A DNA stretch of 64,000 nt from Paraglaciecola sp. T6c (GCF_000014225.1 NC_008228.1:3782001-3846000); one strand, 5' to 3'. Positions 1 through 9,166 are shown, numbered from the stretch's first letter. Numbers and translations: made by a program. The notes: a model not told the origin generated them from the sequence alone.

Positions 1-50
1 GGATATAAAGAGAGTAAAACGAAATGTAACTGAGATATAAATAAGAAAGA

Positions 51-135
51 TGGTGCGGAAGGAGAGACTTGAACTCTCACGCCCTAAGGCACTGGAACCT
101 AAATCCAGCGTGTATACCAATTTCACCACTTCCGC
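51..135 (-). tRNA. tRNA-Leu (anticodon TAG)
   Basis: The minus strand folds as an 85-nt class II tRNA with an encoded CCA end. The acceptor stem GCGGAAG/CTTCCGC closes perfectly. The anticodon stem CTGGA/TCCAG holds the loop TTTAGGT, giving anticodon TAG, which reads CUN leucine codons. The extra length over its neighbours is the long variable arm expected of tRNA-Leu. It is the last gene of a Pro-Arg-His-Leu operon; no terminator is visible in the 50 bases left downstream. Confidence 0.96.
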
Positions 136-138
136 AAG

Positions 139-215
139 TGGGGTGGACGATGGGGCTCGAACCCACGACAACCGGAATCACAATCCGGGGCTCTACCAAC
201 TGAGCTACGCCCACC
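139..215 (-). tRNA. tRNA-His (anticodon GTG)
   Basis: This 77-nt minus-strand tRNA has an encoded CCA and anticodon GTG within GGATTGTGATTCC. The extra 5' G (position -1) faces a C discriminator base, the identity signature of bacterial tRNA-His. Only three bases separate it from tRNA-Leu, so the two must come from one precursor. Confidence 0.96.
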
Positions 216-242
216 AAAGCTAACATTGTTGCCAGGTTCGCG

Positions 243-319
243 TGGTGCGCCCGGCAGGATTCGAACCTGCGACCACCCGCTTAGAAGGCGGGTGCTCTAT
301 CCAGCTGAGCTACGGGCGC
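243..319 (-). tRNA. tRNA-Arg (anticodon TCT)
   Basis: This 77-nt minus-strand tRNA has acceptor stem GCGCCCG, an encoded CCA, and anticodon stem CCCGC/GCGGG around loop CTTCTAA, giving TCT. It reads AGA/AGG arginine codons. It is the second gene of the tRNA operon. Confidence 0.96.
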
Positions 320-349
320 TCTACGAATCTGTTACAATTTTAGAGAAAG

Positions 350-426
350 TGGTCGGTGAGACAGGATTCGAACCTGCGACCCCTTGGACCCAAACCAAGT
401 GCGCTACCAAGCTGCGCTACTCACCG
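350..426 (-). tRNA. tRNA-Pro (anticodon TGG)
   Basis: This 77-nt minus-strand tRNA has acceptor stem CGGTGAG/CTCACCG, an encoded CCA, and anticodon stem CTTGG/CCAAG around loop TTTGGGT, giving TGG. It is the promoter-proximal gene of the Pro-Arg-His-Leu operon. The content resembles the argX-hisR-leuT-proM group of enterics, in a different order. Confidence 0.96.
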
Positions 427-472
427 ACTTAACAACCCGAAGAGTTATTCTCTGTCTCTCAACGGGGAGCGC

Positions 473-501
473 ATAGTAAACAGATGTATTTCTGGCGTCA
501 A
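473..501 (-). promoter_or_regulatory. sigma70 promoter of the tRNA operon
   Basis: Reading the minus strand toward tRNA-Pro there is a TTGACG -35 box, a 17-bp spacer and a TACTAT -10 box. A GC-rich discriminator (GCGCTCCCC) follows, as at stringently controlled stable-RNA promoters. The predicted start is about 40 nt upstream of tRNA-Pro. Confidence 0.8.
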
Positions 502-670
502 ACACTTTTTTAAAAGAAATTTACTGACTGCTGCTTTTTTTAGCAATATGACTGCGAATCAAACAAAATGAGCATTAATCACACTGATACGCCGTCAATT
601 CTTTCGTATCGAATGATAGCTAATCATCACTCATTTCTTCAAATTCCATGCTAACAATCCTAGAACAAGC

Positions 671-1303
671 TTATTTTTCGCCATCAAATGTCCACCTGCC
701 GTTCTTTTTTGGACTAAACCCAATGCGATTTAAGTAATTTTCATGTTCATAACTGTCAGCCAGTGCCACTATTTCTGTATATCCAAACTGTTTTGCGAGT
801 TGCTGCCCCTTACCAATTACGTATTCACCGAGGTGACAATCACGATAAGCGGGGATCACGAAATCAAAATCAACCACAAACTGACCACCTTCTTCGCTAA
901 AGCCTGACAACATACCTACGACCTCGGTTCGCTCAGTAAGAAAAAAATAAGCGCGACGCGGGTCGGCTGAGACTTTCATAAAGCGCGGAAACAGGTGTTT
1001 GATTTCTTGTTTGTGGTAATCCAGAAAGAAATCCACGTAATTTGATGGGCGACTCACAGCAAGGACTGAAAATTGACGCTCAACATCAAACAGTAGCCTG
1101 CGCAGAAAAAACAAATTCGTCAGGGTGATAAAGCCATTTAATATCGCCACTGGGTAAGCCTGGATAATAATACCGTATAAGCAAAATGACGATGCTCCCG
1201 CTAAATTGAACCAACGCAGACGTACAATCGAACTGCGCGTTAAAGAATAAGCAATTACCGCTGACGCACAATAACCAAAAATTTCTACTGGAGAGAGTTC
1301 CAA
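671..1303 (-). CDS. YgjV-like membrane domain fused to a GNAT acetyltransferase domain
   Basis: The protein is about 210 residues. The first 70 residues hold three hydrophobic segments (about 8-25, 33-51 and 54-72), resembling small YgjV-type inner-membrane proteins. The rest looks like a GNAT fold: a core strand near VVGMLSGF, an acetyl-CoA-loop-like RDCHLGEYV and a C-terminal ENYLNRIGF typical of GNAT ends. The acetylated substrate is unknown. The longest frame begins with GTG at 1312, but the purine-rich AAAGG lies too close to it. TTG at 1303 is eight bases after AAAGG and is preferred here. It is a single gene between the tRNA operon and divergent folD. Domain calls are by eye. Confidence 0.72.
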   Translation of the reverse strand: MELSPVEIFGYCASAVIAYSLTRSSIVRLRWFNLAGASSFCLYGIIIQAYPVAILNGFITLTNLFFLRRLLFDVERQFSVLAVSRPSNYVDFFLDYHKQEIKHLFPRFMKVSADPRRAYFFLTERTEVVGMLSGFSEEGGQFVVDFDFVIPAYRDCHLGEYVIGKGQQLAKQFGYTEIVALADSYEHENYLNRIGFSPKKNGRWTFDGEK

Positions 1304-1472
1304 ACCACACACCTTTATAAAGAGATTAAATTACGTAGACGCATATCTTTGTTTAGAAGCCGCAAAGGGGCAAGCAGATTCGATACTATTTACTAATTAG
1401 CACAAGTCCGATTGTTGAATCTGGTACAGTATGTGACAATACAGCCCCCTAGTCTTTCAGTTACTTTATACT

Positions 1473-2330
1473 ATGCCTGCTCAAAAAATTGATGGTAAAT
1501 TAATCGCTCAACAGGTGCGTCAGCACGTAAAATCTCATGTTGAATCTATTGTTTCTTCGGGTAAACGCCCCCCTGGCTTAGCTGTCGTTTTAGTAGGTAG
1601 CGATGCGGCATCCCATGTCTATGTGACCAACAAGCGCAGAGCCTGCGAAGAAGTAGGCTTTGTTTCTAAATCCTACGACTTACCTTCAACGACGTCACAA
1701 CAGAAGCTGCTCGAACTTATCGATACTTTAAATGCAGATGAGGAAATTGACGGCATATTAGTGCAACTACCTTTACCCGCAGGCTTAGACAAGGAACAAG
1801 TTCTTGAACGGATATTACCGCATAAAGATGTAGACGGTTTCCACCCTTACAATATTGGCCGCTTGGCTCAGCGTATCCCAGCACTGCGCCCTTGTACCCC
1901 TAAAGGCATTATGACTCTCATCGAGTCGACTAAACGTCCAATAAAAGGTTTAGATGCGGTTATCGTAGGTGCCTCAAATATTGTTGGCCGACCTATGTTT
2001 ATGGAATTATTACTTGCGGGCTGCACAGTCACTAGCTGCCACAAATTCACTAAAGATTTACAGTCTCATGTTGAGCGGGCTGACTTAATAGTGGTGGCCG
2101 TGGGTATTTCTGCGTTTATACCAGGTGAATGGATTAAACCGGGCGCAATTGTGATCGATGTAGGTATTAATCGTCAAACAGACGGCACACTCATTGGCGA
2201 TGTGGATTACGCGACTGCGGAGAAACGAGCAGGCTGGATAACACCGGTTCCTGGTGGCGTAGGCCCTATGACGGTCGCGAGCCTTATCGAAAATACGTTA
2301 GAAGCTTACGTTAAGTACCACTCAAACTAA
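1473..2330 (+). CDS. folD: Bifunctional methylenetetrahydrofolate dehydrogenase / methenyltetrahydrofolate cyclohydrolase
   Basis: FolD interconverts 5,10-methylene-, 5,10-methenyl- and 10-formyl-tetrahydrofolate with NADP in the cytosol, supplying one-carbon units for purines and formyl-Met. At 285 residues it has the normal length. Visible hallmarks are Tyr50 and Lys54 in YVTNK (the catalytic YxxxK pair), the VQLPLP and DVDGFHP substrate motifs, the [10 protein letters not shown] cofactor loop and C-terminal [10 protein letters not shown]. The ATG start has only a weak Shine-Dalgarno. A DUF1415 gene follows after 16 bp and is probably co-transcribed. Confidence 0.97.
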   Translation: MPAQKIDGKLIAQQVRQHVKSHVESIVSSGKRPPGLAVVLVGSDAASHVYVTNKRRACEEVGFVSKSYDLPSTTSQQKLLELIDTLNADEEIDGILVQLPLPAGLDKEQVLERILPHKDVDGFHPYNIGRLAQRIPALRPCTPKGIMTLIESTKRPIKGLDAVIVGASNIVGRPMFMELLLAGCTVTSCHKFTKDLQSHVERADLIVVAVGISAFIPGEWIKPGAIVIDVGINRQTDGTLIGDVDYATAEKRAGWITPVPGGVGPMTVASLIENTLEAYVKYHSN

Positions 2331-2346
2331 GGTATACCTGCGTCAC

Positions 2347-2907
2347 GTGAATATCTGTGCACACCACCCTGATGTCATTCAATCCATTCGCACTTGGTTA
2401 AGTGACATCATCATTGGCCATAACTTTTGCCCTTTCGCGAAACGTGAATTTGAGCGCAATAGCATTAAGTATACGGTAAGCGACGCGTATTCATTAGCAG
2501 ATGCTACGGAACAATTTCTGGCTGAGCTTCAAACACTGGAAGAAAATAATACCTTTGAGACCAGCTTGATTATTTTCAGCTCAGGTTTCAAATCCTTCGA
2601 TGATTACCTAAATTTGGTTGAAATGAGTCAAGCGCTCATCGACAAAGGGGGATACGCAGGTGAGTTTCAGCTTGCCAGCTTTCATCCGGATTATTGTTTT
2701 GAGGGCGAGCCTCTAGAGGATTTGTCTCACTATACGAATCGAGCTCCCTATCCTATTTTACATGTGCTGCGAGAGAGTAGCCTTGAGCGGGTGTTAAAAA
2801 CCTTTCCTGATCCTGAAAATATTCCAACACGAAATATCGCCAAAGCACGCCAGTTAGGCAGCGAATATTGGCAACAAGTCATGCAGCGCCTGAGCCCTGT
2901 TAAATAA
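2347..2907 (+). CDS. DUF1415 family protein
   Basis: This 186-residue soluble protein has no signal peptide or membrane segment. The N-terminal Trp-rich part with NFCPFAKRE and the later ASFHPDY/NRAPYPILHVLRE motif match my recollection of the DUF1415 family, found widely in gammaproteobacteria with no assigned biochemical function. It starts with GTG, 16 bp after folD, so an operon is likely. An 11-bp stem-loop lies across the stop codon region. Confidence 0.8.
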   Translation: MNICAHHPDVIQSIRTWLSDIIIGHNFCPFAKREFERNSIKYTVSDAYSLADATEQFLAELQTLEENNTFETSLIIFSSGFKSFDDYLNLVEMSQALIDKGGYAGEFQLASFHPDYCFEGEPLEDLSHYTNRAPYPILHVLRESSLERVLKTFPDPENIPTRNIAKARQLGSEYWQQVMQRLSPVK

Positions 2908-2929
2908 GGCAGAGTACACTGCCTTATTT
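2902..2929. terminator. Bidirectional stem-loop between convergent genes
   Basis: A perfect 11-bp inverted repeat AAATAAGGCAG / CTGCCTTATTT with a 6-base loop lies between the DUF1415 gene and the convergent DUF4340 gene. The A/T-rich outer arms can serve as the U-tract on either strand, so it probably terminates both transcripts. Confidence 0.6.
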
Positions 2930-2955
2930 GGCTAACGCTGTTAAGTTCTATCGAC

Positions 2956-3996
2956 TTACTTAGGTGATTCACCTTCATCAATAGGATAAGAGCGTATAGG
3001 TTCTTGTGCTTCTTCTTGCGCTTGTTCAAGTAAAAAGTCATCTAGGTTTTTATTCAATTGTTCAGCATTGAATTTCGGTATTTGATAAATCCAATCAGCC
3101 CAATAATCAGTCGGAGTCGCATTGGCAACACGTAAATACGCGTTGTCTTGCGTTTGCGCAAGTTCAACTCGAAACGCGTGTCCATAGGCCGTGTTTACAT
3201 CTAACGTTAACATTGGCGTTAACGTTTCCCATTGAAGTGTTGATAAAGGCAAAAGCTGCTCGAAGTGCAAGCCGGCAAGATTAAGAGCGACGGCATCTAA
3301 TACCCCAGCGTACTTAAGCGCTTGATTCTGCCCTCGACCAGTTAACAAAAATGACTCATCTGGGCCGGCTCTCACAATCTGCCACGTATCGCCATCGACG
3401 CGAGAAATACTGGATAAATCCGTTTCATCAAACGGTAAGATAGGCTGCTGTAACCATTCACTATTCGTCATGGGCAAGTTTATCCCGCGGTCGCTTAGCC
3501 ACGCTTGCGACTGCTTGGGTATACGCATGTAACTTTTATTGCCTACTGAAGATTGATTGCCTACTAATACTTGCCAAGATTTACCGTTACCGCCAAGCGA
3601 AACTAAGGTGGCTAAGCTGTCTTCGGCTGAAATATCTTGTAAGCCTAAATGATGATAATTACTCGCTTTGGCTGTTTTTGGTTCGATTAACTCAGCTTGG
3701 GAAAGCGCATTCACTAATGTAGCCAGCTTCTCTCGGTCTACTGGAAACATCCCCACTTGTACACCATTGTCAGCATAGACTTCTGTCTGCCAACGATCAC
3801 CCTCGCGCCGAGCATTAAGTAAAACACCTGTGGCATTTGTCAAAGTGATACGATCTACAAAAGCTGCATTTTCATTCAGTGATGGAAGTGCCATATCTGC
3901 TGCATCTTGAGAGCTAAGGTCGTGATGCAAAAGCCAATAACCTGTCCCACACGCCAATACAGTAAGTACGCCTAATACTATTAGAGAACGATTCAT
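2956..3996 (-). CDS. DUF4340 domain protein, partner of the Gld-type ABC system
   Basis: The 346-residue protein has one N-terminal transmembrane anchor (about residues 4-23) and a long periplasmic region with repeated beta-rich stretches, as in DUF4340. It ends in an acidic, Gln/Glu-rich tail. Its start overlaps the stop of the GldG-like gene by 4 bp, so it is translated as the last gene of the four-gene ABC operon. In many bacteria DUF4340 proteins follow GldG-like genes; the molecular role is unknown. Confidence 0.78.
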   Translation of the reverse strand: MNRSLIVLGVLTVLACGTGYWLLHHDLSSQDAADMALPSLNENAAFVDRITLTNATGVLLNARREGDRWQTEVYADNGVQVGMFPVDREKLATLVNALSQAELIEPKTAKASNYHHLGLQDISAEDSLATLVSLGGNGKSWQVLVGNQSSVGNKSYMRIPKQSQAWLSDRGINLPMTNSEWLQQPILPFDETDLSSISRVDGDTWQIVRAGPDESFLLTGRGQNQALKYAGVLDAVALNLAGLHFEQLLPLSTLQWETLTPMLTLDVNTAYGHAFRVELAQTQDNAYLRVANATPTDYWADWIYQIPKFNAEQLNKNLDDFLLEQAQEEAQEPIRSYPIDEGESPK

Positions 3997-5873
3997 GATG
4001 GCTCCCCAGCACCTGCGACGGGCGACGTATTTTTAGCCTTGTAGCGACTACGTGACAAACGCCTAACCCCCATCAGTAATAGCACTAACACTAATGGAGC
4101 AATAACAATGTTGGTGAACTTAATAAGGTTGCCCAAGGTTTCAATATCCTTATCTAACTGGTGACGCACTTCTCTCAGAGATTTGCGTATTTCAATTTTC
4201 TGAGTCATAAAATCGTCAATGGCTTTTTGCTGCTGCGAAGAAATGACTAACGCCCCCCCCTCACCTTGCTGCTCTTGCAATTGCGCCAACTGCAACTCGG
4301 CCTCTTCCAACTGTTGTTGAAGTATTTTTTCCTGCTCTCGGAATTTTTGCTCCGCGACCAATTTGAGCTGCTCAACCTTATCAAAAGGCCGTGCAAAAGT
4401 GCCTCGACTTCGAATGCTAATGAGTGCATCACTGCCTGCAAGATTCTCAACCGCGTTGGTGACGAAATCACCGTTGTTGGCAAATGGCGTGGTAATGGTT
4501 TGACCAAAAAATGATGATTGCTGCACCCAAAATCTGTCTGATAGTAAATCGGTATCACCCACTAACATTACGTTTAAGTCTCTTGTGCTGGATAAAGCTC
4601 CTTCGCTTTCAATGCCCTCTGGCGGCAACTCGAAAGCCGACTTTGCATTTCCTGTGATCCTCGTGGCCAACACATACTCTTGATTACTGCTTGTATATTC
4701 CTGACTTAACGCTAAAGGCTCTCTTGTCTGTGCGTATAATGCACTATCGATCAGATCTGAGTTTTGAGTTGAATGAATAAGCGTAGCCCAGCGCTGGCCT
4801 GTACTAGCGCCTTTTTTGAAAACCCCAAAAGACGCCCCATTAATCAAATCTAAATTTGAAGTGGTTACATCTTTATCGTTCAATTCATTGGCGCTAAAGC
4901 CCACAAAACCGAAGTGCCTAGCAACATCACCGCTTTGGGTGCGCACATCTAAGCCTGCATAAGCATCGAGCAAGACGTGCTGCTCGTCGTAGTTAACGCC
5001 CCAAGCTTTAAACAAACGAGAAAGGTTCGAACTGTTCGCTCCCATGCCTGACCCCACAAGCATACTCATTTGATCTGATTCATTATGCGGATCAACAAAA
5101 ATCAGGGCTCTTCCACCTTTCATCGTGTATTGGTCGATGGCGTATAATAACTCGTCACTTAAATTTTTTGGGTGAGCGACAATTAACACATCGGTACCTT
5201 TAGGTAACTCTGTCGCATCGCTGCCGATTTTATCGACGACATATAGTTGCTGTAACTGTGTATAAAAGGTCCACGGTTGTTCGAACTCACCCGTCATCGG
5301 ATTTTGTCCGCCTGCCACTGGCAAATCAGTTAATAACGTCACTTTAACTTGCTTAGGATTAACCAGTTGATAAATCAATTTACTGATTTCGTACTCTAAA
5401 AATCGCTCCTGCTGAGGATCAAAGAACGCAATCACTTGCTGGTCATCTAGCGCATTTGTTGCGCCCAACCCTAAATAAATCGCTTCACCGGCGGTACCGA
5501 TGTTTGCGCCTGTGAGTCCAAACTGATCTGCCCTATCCTCTTTTTCAGAAAAAGGTTCGGGGTCAAGAATATGCAGTTTAATTTTACCGTTGGAACGCCC
5601 AGCATATTCTTCAAGTAAACTTTGTACCCGCACCGCGTAATTACGCAAAGTCGTCATATTCTTTGATGCTTTGTCGGAGAAGAAAAAGTACAGATTCAAC
5701 GGCTCATCAATTTCCGTTAAAATTTGCTGACTACCTTGCGACAAAGAATAAACATTGTTCTCAGTTAAATCGACACGATATACGCTAAGCAACTGATTAT
5801 TCAGTAAAACTAAGGCGCAAAACAGTATTGCGATAAAGAGCATGCTTAACCAAGTAATAAATCGAGTAGACAT
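3993..5873 (-). CDS. GldG-like ABC-system auxiliary membrane protein
   Basis: This 626-residue protein has an N-terminal membrane segment (about 7-29), a large periplasmic region, a Glu/Gln-rich coiled coil (about residues 490-545) and a C-terminal membrane segment (about 588-606). The pattern NVYSLSQGSQQIL near residue 40 and a VLIVAHP segment near residue 230 are typical of GldG-type proteins that accompany ABC-2 permeases. An eight-base C run on the plus strand (G run in the coding strand, 4253-4260) lies in the EQQGEGGA linker. Its start lies 2 bp from the permease gene. The substrate is unknown. Confidence 0.82.
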   Translation of the reverse strand: MSTRFITWLSMLFIAILFCALVLLNNQLLSVYRVDLTENNVYSLSQGSQQILTEIDEPLNLYFFFSDKASKNMTTLRNYAVRVQSLLEEYAGRSNGKIKLHILDPEPFSEKEDRADQFGLTGANIGTAGEAIYLGLGATNALDDQQVIAFFDPQQERFLEYEISKLIYQLVNPKQVKVTLLTDLPVAGGQNPMTGEFEQPWTFYTQLQQLYVVDKIGSDATELPKGTDVLIVAHPKNLSDELLYAIDQYTMKGGRALIFVDPHNESDQMSMLVGSGMGANSSNLSRLFKAWGVNYDEQHVLLDAYAGLDVRTQSGDVARHFGFVGFSANELNDKDVTTSNLDLINGASFGVFKKGASTGQRWATLIHSTQNSDLIDSALYAQTREPLALSQEYTSSNQEYVLATRITGNAKSAFELPPEGIESEGALSSTRDLNVMLVGDTDLLSDRFWVQQSSFFGQTITTPFANNGDFVTNAVENLAGSDALISIRSRGTFARPFDKVEQLKLVAEQKFREQEKILQQQLEEAELQLAQLQEQQGEGGALVISSQQQKAIDDFMTQKIEIRKSLREVRHQLDKDIETLGNLIKFTNIVIAPLVLVLLLMGVRRLSRSRYKAKNTSPVAGAGEPS

Positions 5874-5875
5874 GG

Positions 5876-6610
5876 TTAATCCGCCTTCTTTTGTTCAATA
5901 ATAAGTAAACCTGCGTACAGCCAAGCCATTGTCACGAGCAAGAAGTACCCCAAATCATTTAGTGCTATCACGCCTTTTGCCATCGCTTCAAAATGGGTCA
6001 AGAAGCTAAATGACGCCACAGTATCGAGTAATAGCGAAGGTGCCCAGCCTTTAAATGAATCCAATACGATCGAACTGCCACTGACGACGAACAAAAAACA
6101 CACCACAATAGCCAGAATAAAGGCGATAATTTGATTCTTGGACAAGGCAGACATACACATGCCGATAGCCAAAAAAGCGCCCGCCATCAACCAACTCCCT
6201 AAGTATGCCGCGACAATGATGCCATTATCAGGCTGTCCGAGATAATTAACCGTTAGCCACAATGGAAAAGTCAAAATTAAGGCTAATCCTAAAACGCTCC
6301 AGGCTGCTAAAAATTTACCTAATGTTACCTGCCAAGTGCTCACGGGCAAGGTCATTAATAATTCTATACTGCCACTTTTGCGCTCTTCGGCCCAACTACG
6401 CATGGCGATGGCGGGTACTAAGAACAAATATAACCAAGGATGAAAATTGAAGAAGGCCAATAAATCAGCTTGGCCTCGCTCATAAAAACCGCCGATAAAG
6501 AAAGCAAAGACCGAAGATAGCACTAAGAAAATGCCGATAAAGACGTAGGCGACAGGTGAGGCAAAGTAACCTGCAAACTCCCGTTTAAACAAAATAAAAA
6601 TATGTGCCAC
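5876..6610 (-). CDS. ABC-2 type permease, GldF-like
   Basis: The 244-residue protein has about six transmembrane helices. The N-terminal pattern (FKREFAGYFASPVAYVF), an early RSWAEERKSGSIELLMTLP cytoplasmic loop and the overall size match ABC-2 permeases of the GldF/NosY type. It is tightly linked (2 bp) to the ATPase gene upstream and the GldG-like gene downstream. It should form the membrane channel of the complex. The exported or translocated substrate cannot be read from sequence. Confidence 0.88.
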   Translation of the reverse strand: MAHIFILFKREFAGYFASPVAYVFIGIFLVLSSVFAFFIGGFYERGQADLLAFFNFHPWLYLFLVPAIAMRSWAEERKSGSIELLMTLPVSTWQVTLGKFLAAWSVLGLALILTFPLWLTVNYLGQPDNGIIVAAYLGSWLMAGAFLAIGMCMSALSKNQIIAFILAIVVCFLFVVSGSSIVLDSFKGWAPSLLLDTVASFSFLTHFEAMAKGVIALNDLGYFLLVTMAWLYAGLLIIEQKKAD

Positions 6611-6612
6611 AG

Positions 6613-7533
6613 CTAAGCAACCTCCGTTGTCAGATCTCTAAAGACTTGGTCTAAACGACCTTGCTCAATAAACAAAGTATCCACGGGTAATTTCGCACGC
6701 TGCACATGAGCAGTGACCTCATGCAATATGTGTTGTCCCGGTTCAGGAAAAAGCGTGACGTGACCTGTTTTTTGCTCGACCTCCATTTCAGCTACCCCTT
6801 CTAACTCCGCTAAACCAGAGATGTCAGCTAGATAACTTAAATGGATCGTAACCGCTTGATAATAACGCGACCGCTGCTGCAATCTTAAAGGCGTATCATC
6901 AAACAACAGCTTTCCTTTAGCGATGATCATCACGCGGTTACACACAGCCGTGACTTCTTCTAAAATGTGAGTGGAAATGATGACTATTTTGTCTTGGGCA
7001 AGTTGTGTGATTAACTCGCGTACTTGATGTTTCTGATTCGGGTCGAGACCGTCAGTAGGCTCGTCTAGGATTAATATATCCGGGTCATGAATCAATGCCT
7101 GAGCAAGACCAACGCGTCGTTTAAAGCCCTTTGATAAGTTCTCAATAGGTCGATTGACGACGTCTTGTAACTCAATTTTTTCGATGACGTTTCGAATGCG
7201 TTGTTCCTTTTCTTTACCCCTAAATCCTCGGACCTCGGCAATAAATTTTAGAAACTGATAAGTCGTCATATCGCTGTAGGCTGGTGCACCTTCCGGTAAA
7301 TAACCAATTCGTTCCTGAATGTCCTTCGTATGCTGCGAGATAGACATATCAAAAATATCAATACTACCGTGAGTCGGCTGCAAGAAACCCGTGAGCATTT
7401 TCATAGTGGTAGACTTACCGGCGCCGTTTGGCCCCAAAAAACCGACTATGTCTCCAGGTTTGACGTCAAAGTTGAGATCCTCGACCGCAGAAAAATGACC
7501 GAACGATTTCGACAAATTCTTAACAGATATCAT
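6613..7533 (-). CDS. ABC transporter ATP-binding protein, GldA-like
   Basis: The 306-residue ATPase has a Walker A GPNGAGKST at residues 34-42, an ABC signature ENLSKGFKRRVGLAQAL, Walker B ILILDEP followed by TDGLDPNQ, and a switch histidine in ISTHIL. A C-terminal extension of about 80 residues follows the nucleotide-binding domain, as in GldA/CcmA-type subunits. It is the first gene of the minus-strand operon ATPase-permease-GldG-like-DUF4340. Confidence 0.93.
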   Translation of the reverse strand: MISVKNLSKSFGHFSAVEDLNFDVKPGDIVGFLGPNGAGKSTTMKMLTGFLQPTHGSIDIFDMSISQHTKDIQERIGYLPEGAPAYSDMTTYQFLKFIAEVRGFRGKEKEQRIRNVIEKIELQDVVNRPIENLSKGFKRRVGLAQALIHDPDILILDEPTDGLDPNQKHQVRELITQLAQDKIVIISTHILEEVTAVCNRVMIIAKGKLLFDDTPLRLQQRSRYYQAVTIHLSYLADISGLAELEGVAEMEVEQKTGHVTLFPEPGQHILHEVTAHVQRAKLPVDTLFIEQGRLDQVFRDLTTEVA

Positions 7534-7757
7534 TGTGTTCCTAATTATGATCTAAAGACAGCGTGATTAAGATATAGCCTTCCTAGGTCTCTTTCAACGC
7601 TTGCACCTAAGAGAAAGAAGGATCAATTACGCTTAATTAATCATTCTGTAAATTTCACCAAGTTTAACGGTTAATGATCCCCAAAGGGAGTCGAATTTTG
7701 TGCTTTACGCGCGAAATTTCTTGGCAAAGAGACGCGCTTCCCTTATTGTCTCGCAAT

Positions 7758-8387
7758 ATGAGCATGGCAAAATCACTTCTACATACAGCCGACTTACACA
7801 TTCATAGTCGCTACTCAATATTCAAGCGTATCATTAATCTGATCATTGTTATCGTGATGGTATTACTGTTCGTGAACCTGTGGTTCGTGGATAACGATAA
7901 TGCGCAGAATTGGCAGAGTAAACAAAGTACTCAATTAGGTAATAGCTTAGGGTTAATCAGTAGCCAAATTATTGCCCAACCTCTAATCGATAGAGATGAA
8001 GCGCGGATTGATCAAGTGCTAAAAATATTACTCAACGATCCCCACGTAGACGCGGTTGCTGTTTATGATCAATACGGCCAACAGGTGGCGCAACAAGGTG
8101 TTGAAAGTTCTATCGTCGCTCAATACCAATCTAATGAACAGAATACGCCCTTAGTATTTGTTAGAGATATTCGAGTAGAAAAGCAGATTTATGGATATGT
8201 TCGCTTATTGTTAAACGAACAGACTGTCATGGCACTGCACAGTGAATATCAAAGCCAACTGCGTCAGCAGACTCAAGTACTCGGTATATTAGCTGCCTTA
8301 GCAGCCCTGCTAATGACGCGAATTTTCTATAAAGTACGTTACCGGCGTTATATTCATCCCAGCGACGCTGAAAAAGTTACTCATTAG
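7758..8387 (+). CDS. YtjB/AhpA-like inner membrane protein (SMP_2 family)
   Basis: The protein is about 209 residues. A transmembrane helix (about residues 25-45 from this start), a periplasmic domain containing DPHVDAVAVYDQYGQQVAQQ and GYVRLLL, and a second helix near the C-terminus followed by an Arg-rich tail match E. coli YtjB/AhpA in order and spacing. The domain looks like a small extracytoplasmic sensor fold without a signalling output. An in-frame ATG at 7674 would add 28 residues with no recognisable content, so the internal ATG is preferred. It converges with the TatD-family gene; their 3' ends overlap by 4 bp. Confidence 0.72.
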   Translation: MSMAKSLLHTADLHIHSRYSIFKRIINLIIVIVMVLLFVNLWFVDNDNAQNWQSKQSTQLGNSLGLISSQIIAQPLIDRDEARIDQVLKILLNDPHVDAVAVYDQYGQQVAQQGVESSIVAQYQSNEQNTPLVFVRDIRVEKQIYGYVRLLLNEQTVMALHSEYQSQLRQQTQVLGILAALAALLMTRIFYKVRYRRYIHPSDAEKVTH

Positions 8388-9154
8388 TTTAATATATTGG
8401 GCAAGATATCAAGGGTGTTTTGCCAACATGCCTGCTTAACGTCGTTTTCAGGTTCCGTCCTCAAAGCTTGAAGTGCATTCAAGATAATCGGTAAATAGCT
8501 CGGGCTGTTACGTTCACCTTGTTTACTATTAATAGGCATATCAGGAGCGTCGGTTTCTAACACCAAGCTCGAAAGGGGAACTTGAGCGATCACTGCGCGT
8601 GTTTTCTTCGCTCTAGGGTAGGTAATGGTGCCGCCAATGCCTAACTTAAAGCCTAGGTCAATATACGTCCGTGCTTCTTGAAGGCTACCCGAAAAAGCAT
8701 GAATAATGCCGCCATTACAAAACTTACTTTTTTTTAGCAGCCTAATCAACGCATTATGAGATTGCCTATGGTGCACAATGACAGGTAGCTGATGCTGGTG
8801 AGCCAAATTGAGCTGTTCACTAAACACTCGCTCCTGCAGCACTTCGTCAGTGGGCAGACTGAAATCCAAACCAATTTCTCCAACGGCAACGACCTTATCT
8901 TGGTGCAAGGATAGCTGTTGGTCCAACATTTGTAATTGCTCACTGCGGTAATTGTGCAAAAAGTAGGGGTGCAAACCTAACGCGAACTTAAGCTGCGAGT
9001 ACGACTCGCACAGTGAAACTTGCCGTGGCCACAGCCTTGCTTGAGTGCCTGGAATGACAATTGAATTAACCCCGAGCTGAGCACATTTTTGCAACACTTG
9101 GTCGCGATCGAGATCAAAAGCGGGGAAATCTAAGTGACAGTGACTATCGATCAC
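8384..9154 (-). CDS. TatD family metal-dependent hydrolase (YjjV-like)
   Basis: This 256-residue TIM-barrel metallohydrolase carries the metal ligands of the TatD family: HCH at residues 5-7, GEIGLDF (Glu near 93), VHHRQS, HAFSGS and LETDAPD near the C-terminus. TatD proteins are Mg-dependent 3'-5' DNA exonucleases or D-aminoacyl-type hydrolases. The closest E. coli paralogue by pattern is YjjV. It lies 12 bp downstream of pdxH in the same orientation. Confidence 0.9.
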   Translation of the reverse strand: MIDSHCHLDFPAFDLDRDQVLQKCAQLGVNSIVIPGTQARLWPRQVSLCESYSQLKFALGLHPYFLHNYRSEQLQMLDQQLSLHQDKVVAVGEIGLDFSLPTDEVLQERVFSEQLNLAHQHQLPVIVHHRQSHNALIRLLKKSKFCNGGIIHAFSGSLQEARTYIDLGFKLGIGGTITYPRAKKTRAVIAQVPLSSLVLETDAPDMPINSKQGERNSPSYLPIILNALQALRTEPENDVKQACWQNTLDILPNILN

Positions 9155-9166
9155 AGTCTTAACTCG

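Noticed and set aside
226-571. Two open frames of 68 and 71 codons on the plus strand
   Set aside because: They run antisense across the tRNA-Arg and tRNA-Pro genes and the tRNA promoter; these are common false calls over tRNA genes.
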